Positions 15,490 through 23,622 of a stretch of 64,000 nucleotides of DNA are shown one piece after another. The DNA is from Candidatus Dojkabacteria bacterium (GTDB taxonomy: Bacteria > Patescibacteria > Dojkabacteria > B142 > JAFGFJ01), in the NCBI GenBank assembly GCA_016931155.1, contig JAFGFJ010000002.1:1-64000 (forward strand), given 5' to 3'. The translations under genes and the position numbers were made by a program. Below the pieces are notes generated by a model. It was given only the letters and a program-made list of their open reading frames with translations, was not told where the DNA came from and did not search any database. Numbering within the stretch: position 1 is the first letter of the stretch; each line of letters begins with the position of its first letter.

Positions 15490-17310
15490 TCACTCACCTC
15501 TTATTGCCTCTACCGGACTAGTGTTTGCTGCATGATTTGCAGGTATTAGACTTATAGTAATTGCTATCACAAATAATAGGATAGAATACAATCCAAACAT
15601 CTGCCAATCGATATGATTAAAAATAGAACTGTCTACAGGATTCACCACAGAGAAAGCCTCCTCAAGCGTCTTTGACAGGAAATTATTAAAAGCAATATTC
15701 ATAGCTCCTGAAAGCCCAATTGTTGTTGCTATTCCTCCAGCTGCTCCTATAACATACCCCACCAGAGTATACAAAACAGCTTGTGAAATAAATAATATTC
15801 TTATATTTGACTTTGTCATCCCAAGTGCCCTGTGTATACCTATTTCTCTTTTTGCTTCACTAACAAATTTTCCCATCGTAAATATAGTTACAACAATACT
15901 CAGTCCAATAAAAACGATAGAAGTCAGTAACACAACTGTACTCAATGTAGACTTCAATTCATCAATTACATCAAGATCACTTAAATCCTGGTAGGCATAA
16001 CCCAAGTCGTTTAATTGATGAATCACGTCAGTCCTGGAATAAATATCCTTTACCCTGATAAAAATAGTCGTCCCCGTAATTGCAGAATTATCATAAACCG
16101 ACACATCATTAATTTCCCCAACCACGTTACCTTCATCATCGAACTCTATTACAAGCCCTGGAATCGCATAGCTTTCAGAGTTACTGTCAGAACTATTCAT
16201 CGCATTTCCAGATCCAAATCCAACCATTCTCCCCATTTTAGGCACATTAAACCCACTTCCACTTGACAAACTTAAACCATCATACGTCATACCGGTAAAG
16301 TTGTTATTTAATAGATCCGTGTCCAGAGTCTTTGAAGTTCTTGCCTCAATTTGATTTTGAATATAGCCTTTCATCAACTCGCTCGCAGCCTCTTCAGGTA
16401 TGTAAGAAGATCTCTCCATCGCATTTTCAATTAGACCGACAACCTTAAAAGTATAAGCCATCGGAGTATTTATTTTTTCATAATCCCAATAAGGAGATAT
16501 TGCTGCAATCCTGTCAGCTTCATTTTGAGCGATTTCATCTTCAGTCAATCTAGTAAATATCATGCCTGTATTACCAGGTTCTGTTGTAAATGTTTGAATT
16601 TCATCTAAACCTCCTATTTCCAAAATAATTTCTTTTCCAATCAAATCCTTTTTTTCATAATCAATAGCTTTCGTCTTCACTGGAGAATCCTCATTTTGAC
16701 CTGAACTACCCACAGCAGCACCTTCCCCTGGTCTTCTCATCTCAAACTTCACAGTAATACTTTCCTTCCCTTGCCAATCCTCATACCTCTGCATAAAATC
16801 ATTTGCATTTATTACAATAGGAATTGCCCGTCCCTCTGTATAAGAAAAGTCATCAACTGTATATTGAGAAGCAAAACCTTTATCAATCCCAACAAGCTGA
16901 TTCACACTTGTAGAGATATTCTCAAAAAGACTTGTAGTATTGATACGTGATATGGGAAGAGTGGAAAGAATACTTGCATTTATAACTCCATCAATTGATT
17001 CAATTTTATCAACATCACTGGATGAAAAGTTTTCTTCCGTTGAACTACTTTGACCAAATCTAACTTGAGAACCACCACCTTCTCCAGATCTTTGAAAGGT
17101 TGGCTGTTTCGTAAGTTCTAGAGTCAATGCCTGATCAGTCAGCGTTCCAAATATACTTTCCTCCGATGCTTTCAAAATATTTTTCGCTTCACTTGTAATA
17201 ACTATACTAAGGCCTACAAGCAAAGCAACAGGAATAATCAAAAACATTGCTTTTTTCTTGTGGGAAAAAAGCTTTTTTATGTTTAAATAAAATGAATTAA
17301 CAATGTTCAT
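15490..17310 (-). CDS. ABC transporter permease, MacB/FtsX-like
   Basis: 606 residues. An N-terminal membrane segment (about 20-37) is followed by a ~400-residue extracytoplasmic region. Three C-terminal membrane helices come after it (about 460-490, 515-545 and 570-592). The FtsX-like signature is seen at EAKREIGIHRALGMTKSNIRILF. The large periplasmic-type domain resembles MacB-like exporters of peptides or lipids, or mechanotransmission systems. It is preceded 36 bases upstream by its ATPase gene, in one minus-strand operon. It converges on the two-component operon with a strong hairpin between. The substrate is unknown. Confidence 0.85.
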   Translation of the reverse strand: MNIVNSFYLNIKKLFSHKKKAMFLIIPVALLVGLSIVITSEAKNILKASEESIFGTLTDQALTLELTKQPTFQRSGEGGGSQVRFGQSSSTEENFSSSDVDKIESIDGVINASILSTLPISRINTTSLFENISTSVNQLVGIDKGFASQYTVDDFSYTEGRAIPIVINANDFMQRYEDWQGKESITVKFEMRRPGEGAAVGSSGQNEDSPVKTKAIDYEKKDLIGKEIILEIGGLDEIQTFTTEPGNTGMIFTRLTEDEIAQNEADRIAAISPYWDYEKINTPMAYTFKVVGLIENAMERSSYIPEEAASELMKGYIQNQIEARTSKTLDTDLLNNNFTGMTYDGLSLSSGSGFNVPKMGRMVGFGSGNAMNSSDSNSESYAIPGLVIEFDDEGNVVGEINDVSVYDNSAITGTTIFIRVKDIYSRTDVIHQLNDLGYAYQDLSDLDVIDELKSTLSTVVLLTSIVFIGLSIVVTIFTMGKFVSEAKREIGIHRALGMTKSNIRILFISQAVLYTLVGYVIGAAGGIATTIGLSGAMNIAFNNFLSKTLEEAFSVVNPVDSSIFNHIDWQMFGLYSILLFVIAITISLIPANHAANTSPVEAIRGE

Positions 17311-17346
17311 GTCAATGAAATTAATAATTAAAAATAATCATGCAAT

Positions 17347-18003
17347 TTACTTAATTGCACCTTTATCAAGCCTTAAAGTATTTTTAAACTGCCTGCTGAT
17401 AGACTCATCATGTGTAATAGTAACAACACTTACCCCACTCTTTGCAATCATGTCAAAGATTTCTACAACCTTCTCAGCATTTCCACGATCAAGATTTCCA
17501 GTAGGCTCGTCAGCGAGAATAAGACTTGGATTGTTAGCCAAAGCCCTGGCTATTGCAACCCTTTGCATCTCACCACCGGACATGAATTTAGGCTTATAAT
17601 TTAGCCGATCCTGTAAACCCATTCGTACAAGAAGCTTTTCAGCCTCTTTCAGAGACTCCAGTCGAGGTCTTCCAGAAATTAGAAGAGGAAAAGCGACATT
17701 TTCTTTCGCAGTAAAAAAATCATGCAGGTTGAAAAATTGGAAAATGAATCCAATCGTTTTATTCCTGAATTCTGAAAGCTCTTTATCAGAAAGTTTGGAA
17801 ATCTCCTTGCCTGCAACTATTATTTTACCCCCTGTAGGTTTATCAAGACCCCCAAGCAGATTAAGAAAAGTTGATTTGCCTGAGCCTGAAGGTCCAATAA
17901 CAGCAAGACTTTCCCCAACTGGAAGCCTATATGTAATACTATTAAGCGCTTTAACGTGCGGATACTTCTTAGAAACCGACTCAAGTTCAATAATATTTTT
18001 CAC
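17347..18003 (-). CDS. ABC transporter ATP-binding protein, LolD/MacB-like
   Basis: 218 residues. Walker A is GPSGSGKST, the Q-loop is in IGFIFQFFNL, the signature is MSGGEMQRVAIARAL, Walker B is LILADEPTGNLD, and the switch His is in VTITHDES. This is the typical layout of MacB/LolD/FtsE-type ATPases that drive FtsX-like permeases. The permease gene follows after 36 bases, so the two proteins are a functional pair. The upstream region 18004-18214 has no gene. Confidence 0.92.
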   Translation of the reverse strand: MKNIIELESVSKKYPHVKALNSITYRLPVGESLAVIGPSGSGKSTFLNLLGGLDKPTGGKIIVAGKEISKLSDKELSEFRNKTIGFIFQFFNLHDFFTAKENVAFPLLISGRPRLESLKEAEKLLVRMGLQDRLNYKPKFMSGGEMQRVAIARALANNPSLILADEPTGNLDRGNAEKVVEIFDMIAKSGVSVVTITHDESISRQFKNTLRLDKGAIK

Positions 18004-18214
18004 TGGTTTAAGAGATAAAGTAAAATAACTATGTGAAATTTAACCTTATTGTATGAATTTAGTTTGAAGAAAGGGAAAATATTTAATTGACGAACCTATA
18101 GCCGGGAAGGAAGAAATCTCTCCAAGAATCACATGCTTCAAAAAAGCTCAAAAACGATCAGATACGCCATAACGTTATGAAATAACCGACATTTTTATCA
18201 ACAACATCTTTAAT

Positions 18215-18592
18215 TTAGGCAACCCCTTTATATTTCCAAACCTGAAATTTATAAGTTGGCGTAATTAAAGAAAGAATACCAATAGGTAAATCTTTTATTG
18301 GACATCCCCTAAAATATTCTACCCCAAGCTTCATAAATCGCACTTCAACCAGCTCAAAACCCTTTTTATTGGCAAGTCTCTCAGTACACTCGTCTGATCT
18401 CAACATAAACGTCGTCTTTGTACGCACACTGCCATATCGCATTGGCATTTCATATACTACTTTTGTTGTTTCAAAATCATCAATTCCTAATACATCACTA
18501 CCCGCATTTTCATTAGAAACACTTGTAATAAAGTGTCCCCCTGGTTTCAATACAGAAGCCACATTTTCAAACACCTGAGACAGCAGTTTTCA
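18215..18592 (-). pseudogene. SAM-dependent methyltransferase, 3' remnant
   Basis: The open frame begins after an in-frame TGA and reads LLSQVFENVASVLKPGGHF, which corresponds to the post-motif region of class I methyltransferases. The N-terminal SAM-binding motif (GxGxG) is absent and does not appear upstream before asnS. About 125 residues remain, and the only start codon near the beginning is a GTG. I infer a truncated gene. Its cut end lies about 30 bases from the divergent asnS gene. Confidence 0.6.
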
Positions 18593-18621
18593 AATACACT
18601 TATTTAAGCTAAACTTTACCT

Positions 18622-19959
18622 ATGGGAACAATGGAAACAGCGGAAACAACAATTTCTCAAATCTCTAAGCACAAAGGCGAAGAAGTAATCATCAAGGGAT
18701 GGATTCACAACCTCCGTTCTTCCGGTTCCATTCACTTTTTGCAAATAAGGGACGGATCAGGATTTATCCAGGCAGTCGTTGAAAAATCCGCAGTTGACAC
18801 AAAGGTTTTTAAAAAAGCCGAAAAAGTCACAATAGAAACATCCGTAATCCTTACAGGAATAGCAAAAGAAGACAAAAGAGCGCCATCCGGTTTCGAACTT
18901 GCAGTAAATAACCTGGAGATAATCCAAATCGCAGATGAGTATCCAATTGGCAAAAAAGAGCATGGTCCGGAATTTCTTTTTGACAACCGCCACCTTTGGC
19001 TCAGGTCACAAAAACAGTGGGCAATTCAAAGAATTCGAAATGAAATAATCAATGCAATTTATCTTCATCTGAATGACGAAGGCTTTATAAAAATTGATTC
19101 TCCAATATTTACACCAAACGCCGCTGAAGGAACAAGTACGCTTTTCGATGTATCCTATCTTCCTGCCTGGAAAGAAGGTGAGAAAGAAGGGCCTCATGTT
19201 TACCTCGCCCAGACAGGTCAGCTCTACATAGAGGCGGCTATTTTTGCACACGGAAAGGTTTTCGACTTTGGTCCAACATTCCGGGCAGAAAAAAGCAAGA
19301 CAAGAAGACACTTGACTGAATTCTGGATGATGGACGCAGAAATGGCGTGGCATGACTGGCGGGACAATATGAAAGTTCAGGAAAAATTAACAATAGCAAT
19401 CATTAGAAGAGTCCTCTTAAAATGTAAAAACGAGCTGGTTCTTCTTGAAAGAGATTTGCCGTCACTTGAGAAAATCCTCGAAGGAGATTTTCCTGTTCTA
19501 ACACATGAGGAGGCAGTAAAAAAACTCCATTCACTTGGCTCAGACATAAAAGAAAGAGACGATCTGGGAGCAGATGATGAGACAATCCTCACAGAGCAAT
19601 TCGATAAACCAATCTTCATAGAAAAATACCCAAAGGAAGTAAAAGCTTTCTATATGAAACGTGATCCGAAAGATGATAGTAGAGTTTTAAACAATGACAT
19701 GCTTGCTCCAGGAGGTTATGGTGAAGTGATAGGCGGTAGTGAAAGAGAAACAGATTATGATAAACTTATCGAAAGAATGAAACAGGAAAAGCTCGACCCG
19801 AAGGAATATGAGTGGTATCTTGATCTCAGGAAATATGGAAGTGTCCCTCACAGCGGGTTTGGAATTGGACTTGAGAGATATATAAGGTGGATATGCGGAT
19901 TGAAGCATATAAGAGAGACTATTCCTTTTCCAAGAACATTGAACAGGATTACTCCATAA
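18622..19959 (+). CDS. asnS: Asparaginyl-tRNA synthetase
   Basis: A class II synthetase that charges tRNA-Asn. The N-terminal OB-fold anticodon-binding domain (VIIKGWIHNLRSSG) is followed by the catalytic core: motif 2 FRAEKSKTRRHLTEFWMMDAEMA and motif 3 GFGIGLERYIRWICG. HLTEFWM...EMA favours AsnRS over AspRS. The length of 445 residues is normal. TTTCAA, a 16-base spacer and TAAACT at 18588-18615 end six bases before the ATG, so the mRNA may be leaderless. No T-box or Asn-codon leader precedes it, in contrast to the tRNA-Asn gene. It heads an operon with two envelope genes, the first only four bases downstream. Confidence 0.93.
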   Translation: MGTMETAETTISQISKHKGEEVIIKGWIHNLRSSGSIHFLQIRDGSGFIQAVVEKSAVDTKVFKKAEKVTIETSVILTGIAKEDKRAPSGFELAVNNLEIIQIADEYPIGKKEHGPEFLFDNRHLWLRSQKQWAIQRIRNEIINAIYLHLNDEGFIKIDSPIFTPNAAEGTSTLFDVSYLPAWKEGEKEGPHVYLAQTGQLYIEAAIFAHGKVFDFGPTFRAEKSKTRRHLTEFWMMDAEMAWHDWRDNMKVQEKLTIAIIRRVLLKCKNELVLLERDLPSLEKILEGDFPVLTHEEAVKKLHSLGSDIKERDDLGADDETILTEQFDKPIFIEKYPKEVKAFYMKRDPKDDSRVLNNDMLAPGGYGEVIGGSERETDYDKLIERMKQEKLDPKEYEWYLDLRKYGSVPHSGFGIGLERYIRWICGLKHIRETIPFPRTLNRITP

Positions 19960-19963
19960 AATC

Positions 19964-21088
19964 ATGCAGAAGAAAAAAAATATCAGCAAAAAACTAATAG
20001 TATTAAATATCATGCTTCTGCTTCTTGCGCTGGCAGTAGTTGTAGCAATTAAAATGTCTCCAGACAGCGAAGTGGAAAATTCTAATAAAGAGCAGGAAAA
20101 ACAGGAAGAGGTAAAAGGGGAAAATACGCAGACCACAATTAATGAAAACACAGAAGAAATAATTACATCCACATCAAACGATGCAAATAATTCAAGAGAG
20201 GAAGAAAACTCTGCGAACGAAATACAAACAGGAGTAGAAGTAAATGGACAATACTACACTTTCGATAATATTCCGGTAATTTCTTTGGGTACCAGATTTA
20301 GAATTTTCGGAACAGCAGAAGCTCTTGCTGAGGTTGAGATAGTGGTCAAACCCGAACAAATCAAATACACAACAAAAGTCAAAGACGATAAAAAATGGTT
20401 CGTAGAAGTTGACACAAACCTGTTAGGAGAAGGAGATCACTCCTTTCAATCAAAAGTGATTTTACCCGGGGAGATTAATGGAAATCTCTCAGCATCCGTT
20501 GCTTTCAAGGTTAAAGACCAGGATCAAACAACTTCTAAAGCCGACACAACCGGAATCTCAAAAGAAACCAATACCACTCTGTCCAAAGATAAAATCTATG
20601 ATACACTCACAACTCTACCTGTTCTTCTTTCTGCCATTGCACTAGGCATAATTGTCTGTCTGGTGACAGCATTTTTGCTTATTAAAAAGAAAAATCCCAT
20701 GGAAATAAGCGTAGATACAAGAATAAGCAATTCTGATCCCGGATCAACATTAAACCCGGAAGTGGATCTGAAAATCAGAAGTAATCTAGATAAACCAAAC
20801 AAAGAGGAAGCCGGAATAATTGATGAACCGACATCCGGGGAATCACTAAAGCCATTACTTGAGCAATCACTTGAATCATCACTGCCGACATCCGGGAAAA
20901 CACCAGATAAACCATCTGAGTCACCACATAACCCCTCGCAAAAACCATTCCCGACCAAGACCGACATTAAGCAGTCTCCTGAAGATCAGGTCTCAACTGC
21001 ATCTGCTAAATCTCACACAAAACAACAGTCTCATACCGGCAAGACCACCGCAGAAGAGAAGAAAGATGATCAATCTGCTCAAAAATAA
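19964..21088 (+). CDS. Membrane-anchored protein with Ig-like domain and disordered tail
   Basis: 374 residues. A membrane segment lies at residues 11-29. A low-complexity Glu/Asn/Thr linker follows, then a beta-rich domain at about 85-190 (VEVNGQYYTF ... FRIFGTAEALAEVEIVV) resembling bacterial Ig-like folds. A second membrane helix is at about 218-240, followed by a Ser/Pro/Lys-rich C-terminal tail of about 130 residues. No enzymatic motif is visible. The gene lies between asnS and a NagZ-like gene with a 23-base overlap with the latter, so it is cotranscribed. An envelope role is inferred. Confidence 0.6.
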   Translation: MQKKKNISKKLIVLNIMLLLLALAVVVAIKMSPDSEVENSNKEQEKQEEVKGENTQTTINENTEEIITSTSNDANNSREEENSANEIQTGVEVNGQYYTFDNIPVISLGTRFRIFGTAEALAEVEIVVKPEQIKYTTKVKDDKKWFVEVDTNLLGEGDHSFQSKVILPGEINGNLSASVAFKVKDQDQTTSKADTTGISKETNTTLSKDKIYDTLTTLPVLLSAIALGIIVCLVTAFLLIKKKNPMEISVDTRISNSDPGSTLNPEVDLKIRSNLDKPNKEEAGIIDEPTSGESLKPLLEQSLESSLPTSGKTPDKPSESPHNPSQKPFPTKTDIKQSPEDQVSTASAKSHTKQQSHTGKTTAEEKKDDQSAQK

Positions 21089-22217
21089 CTATAAACTGGT
21101 ATTTCTTGTAATTTCTGTATTTGATATCATCTTGTTTTCTATATTCACCTCCCAGTATCAGTTAAGCCCTGTTCCTAAAAGAAATGTTTTTCAAATTAAT
21201 GAGTCATTTGTAGAAATTTATTCACACTACAGAAAAGATGAAATCGTAAACAGACTCGCCCACTCAATGGATAACACCAGGAAAATCGGACAAATATTTA
21301 TGCTTTCAATTCCCGGGACAACACTTGATGCAAAAACAATAGAATTACTACAGAAATACAATATCGGAGGAATAGCCCTTCTAGGCAAGAACATTCAAAA
21401 TGAAACCCAATTAAAAGCACTTACACAGGAAATATATGATAATTCTGACATCAATCCATTTATCGCAGTTGATCAAGAGGGGAGATCAGTAAATAGAATA
21501 TATTGGGATACAACTGCAGGGAAGCCTCACACAATAGAAAATTCCCGAATACGAAGCTCATTACTTATTTCCCTTGGAATCAACATGAACCTTGCCCCCA
21601 TCGCAGATATTCCGTTGATTCAAAAATCATTTATTAAAAATAGGGCTATCGGGAATAATGCAACTGAAGTTACTTCCAGTGCTTTAATAATCCTTGCCGG
21701 TCATGAGGAAAATAATGTACTCACAAGCACAAAACACTTTCCGGGTCACGGAAGAACAACAACAGACTCACATAAAATACTTCCAATTATTGGTATTTCA
21801 AAAGAAGAACTGACTCAAAACGAACTGGTACCCTTCAAAAAGATTGTAGAATCAGGAGCTCCTGCTATCATGACAGGACATCTACTTTTTCCACAAATTG
21901 ACAGTGAGCCTGCAAGCCTATCAAAAACTTTTCAAACAAATATCTTACGAAATGAGATGGGATTTTCTGGATTGATCATATCCGATGACATGAATATGGG
22001 AGGTATAACAAACGATTCAAATCGATTCGATAAAGCCCTAAAAGCAGGAACAAACATGATTATTTATGTACAATCGAACGATAGACAAATCGAGATAATC
22101 AACTCTCTGATCCAGAGACTACAGAAAGATTCGGAATTATCGACCATGACAGAGGATTCGATAAAAAGAATACTACTCGCAAAATGCAAATACAAGATTC
22201 TTGAAGAATGCAACTGA
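21066..22217 (+). CDS. Glycoside hydrolase family 3, NagZ-like beta-N-acetylhexosaminidase
   Basis: The catalytic region shows KHFPGHGRTTTDSH, the NagZ loop with its catalytic His, and ISDDMNMGGI with the nucleophile Asp. PFIAVDQEGRSVNR is the usual substrate-binding block. Residues 10-28 form a membrane anchor, so this enzyme is probably exported, unlike cytoplasmic NagZ. I start at the ATG 21066, with GAGAAG upstream; the open frame extends 69 codons earlier but overlaps the preceding gene with non-protein-like sequence. NagZ enzymes remove GlcNAc from peptidoglycan fragments. A wall-recycling or wall-remodelling role fits the many envelope genes nearby. Confidence 0.85.
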   Translation: MINLLKNNYKLVFLVISVFDIILFSIFTSQYQLSPVPKRNVFQINESFVEIYSHYRKDEIVNRLAHSMDNTRKIGQIFMLSIPGTTLDAKTIELLQKYNIGGIALLGKNIQNETQLKALTQEIYDNSDINPFIAVDQEGRSVNRIYWDTTAGKPHTIENSRIRSSLLISLGINMNLAPIADIPLIQKSFIKNRAIGNNATEVTSSALIILAGHEENNVLTSTKHFPGHGRTTTDSHKILPIIGISKEELTQNELVPFKKIVESGAPAIMTGHLLFPQIDSEPASLSKTFQTNILRNEMGFSGLIISDDMNMGGITNDSNRFDKALKAGTNMIIYVQSNDRQIEIINSLIQRLQKDSELSTMTEDSIKRILLAKCKYKILEECN

Positions 22218-22281
22218 TTTCCGAATTTAGACAGCCAAGGAAATTCTTTATCCCGGCCGCCTAATTTTTTACCCCTGCGTC

Positions 22282-23487
22282 TTAATTCTTTACCTCGATA
22301 AAGAATTGCATTGGAGATTCAGTTGCATAAATTCTGTAATCAGACTCTTTGTTCAAATTCAAAGTTAGTGTGGTTGTATTACCCGCCGTAACAGCCTCCA
22401 TTGTCTTAACATTCCCGTTGTTTATCTCTACAGTGCTCTCAGCATTCCTACTGACCCTGTTTTGCATAACAACAACAAGCTTTACCTCACCATCCTTCTG
22501 AAGTTGTGCACTCACATTCGGTATACCACCAGAAAGATCATAAGCAATCTTGGTATAGGAACCATAATTCTGCCATTTAAAAGTCACAGTATTGACAACA
22601 TTACCTGTAACATCAGTCACAATCCACTGAGGATTCCTGGAAAATTCATTGGTTAGAGTCTTCACAGTGGGCTTACCTGTTCCAGTATCTTCAGATACTC
22701 CTGTCCCTCCTTCGATCTCTTCTGCCTCTTCTGTCTCTTCAAAAGGCTGCTCTTCCTCAACCTCCTTTATATCAATAACAATCCTGTTTGGCTCTTCAAG
22801 AAGATGCATAAAATAACCCGTTTCATCAGACAGCTCAATAGTATAATTCTCAGTATCCTCCCCGGACGCTGTATTATGCATAATCATAGTTACAATTGAA
22901 TTTAGAACTCTCTGCTCAACACCGACTTTAAGACCACTTCTATCTTCTGAAATATTATTAAAATTAATGGAAATTTTCTGGTTTTCAAGAGTCGCTTCAG
23001 TTAGTGGAAACTTCGCACTTCCAGAAGAAGTGACCATAAAAACCACTCTGAAAAAATCCTCGTAGCTCTCAGTACTGAAGGAATCAATTGTAAATGAATC
23101 ACTGGAATTACTTCCCACACTTTGCGCAACAGTAAGAAAATCATCATCAGGTGCCGACTCGGCTTCGCTTGTTGAATTCTTATCAGCTATAATCGGTTCA
23201 AGTGTTTCCACATGGATCTCCTGCTCCTCCGCATCTTGCTGATTATCGTCAGTTGTCTTTTTTTCAGTAAGATTGTTTATTAGCAGGTAAATAACCACAG
23301 TAACAAGTGCCATAACTACCACCCAAATCAAAACCTTTACTATTGAGTCCCCCTTACCTTTCACCTCTTTAGAGGAATCTAATTTCAATGGAGTATTCAC
23401 TGTCTGTTCTGATCTGTTCATCTGGATTGATCCACTGGCACCTCTCCTGTCTGAGAATGTTGAAGATGATTTTGTCGGCATAGGCAT
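22282..23487 (-). CDS. Single-pass membrane protein, possibly AMIN-like
   Basis: 401 residues. A ~45-residue cytoplasmic N-terminus is followed by one membrane helix at about 49-70 and an acidic linker. A beta-rich extracytoplasmic region ends in two similar segments, HLLEEPNRIVIDIKE at about 230 and ATESPMQFFIEVKN at the C-terminus. These recall the end of AMIN domains, which bind peptidoglycan. The assignment is weak. It is transcribed alone, convergent with the NagZ-like gene and divergent from uvrA. Confidence 0.55.
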   Translation of the reverse strand: MPMPTKSSSTFSDRRGASGSIQMNRSEQTVNTPLKLDSSKEVKGKGDSIVKVLIWVVVMALVTVVIYLLINNLTEKKTTDDNQQDAEEQEIHVETLEPIIADKNSTSEAESAPDDDFLTVAQSVGSNSSDSFTIDSFSTESYEDFFRVVFMVTSSGSAKFPLTEATLENQKISINFNNISEDRSGLKVGVEQRVLNSIVTMIMHNTASGEDTENYTIELSDETGYFMHLLEEPNRIVIDIKEVEEEQPFEETEEAEEIEGGTGVSEDTGTGKPTVKTLTNEFSRNPQWIVTDVTGNVVNTVTFKWQNYGSYTKIAYDLSGGIPNVSAQLQKDGEVKLVVVMQNRVSRNAESTVEINNGNVKTMEAVTAGNTTTLTLNLNKESDYRIYATESPMQFFIEVKN

Positions 23488-23622
23488 AGTTAGATTTTAA
23501 AATTCAAATTACATCTACACAGTATAGAAAAAATATTGGAGTAGATCAAACTTTGCCATTTGTGTTAGAATTACAGTTGAACTGAAACAATACCGAAACT
23601 TAACTGAAAACTTGAGACACAC

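Noticed and set aside
16015..16266. Plus-strand open frames opposite the ABC permease, asnS, uvrA and glmS genes
   Set aside because: They lie entirely within well-supported genes on the other strand or frame and show no protein-family signature.
18580..18621. Possible T-box or Asn-codon leader before asnS
   Set aside because: The promoter lies against the ATG with no room for a leader, and no T-box sequence or Asn-codon run is present.
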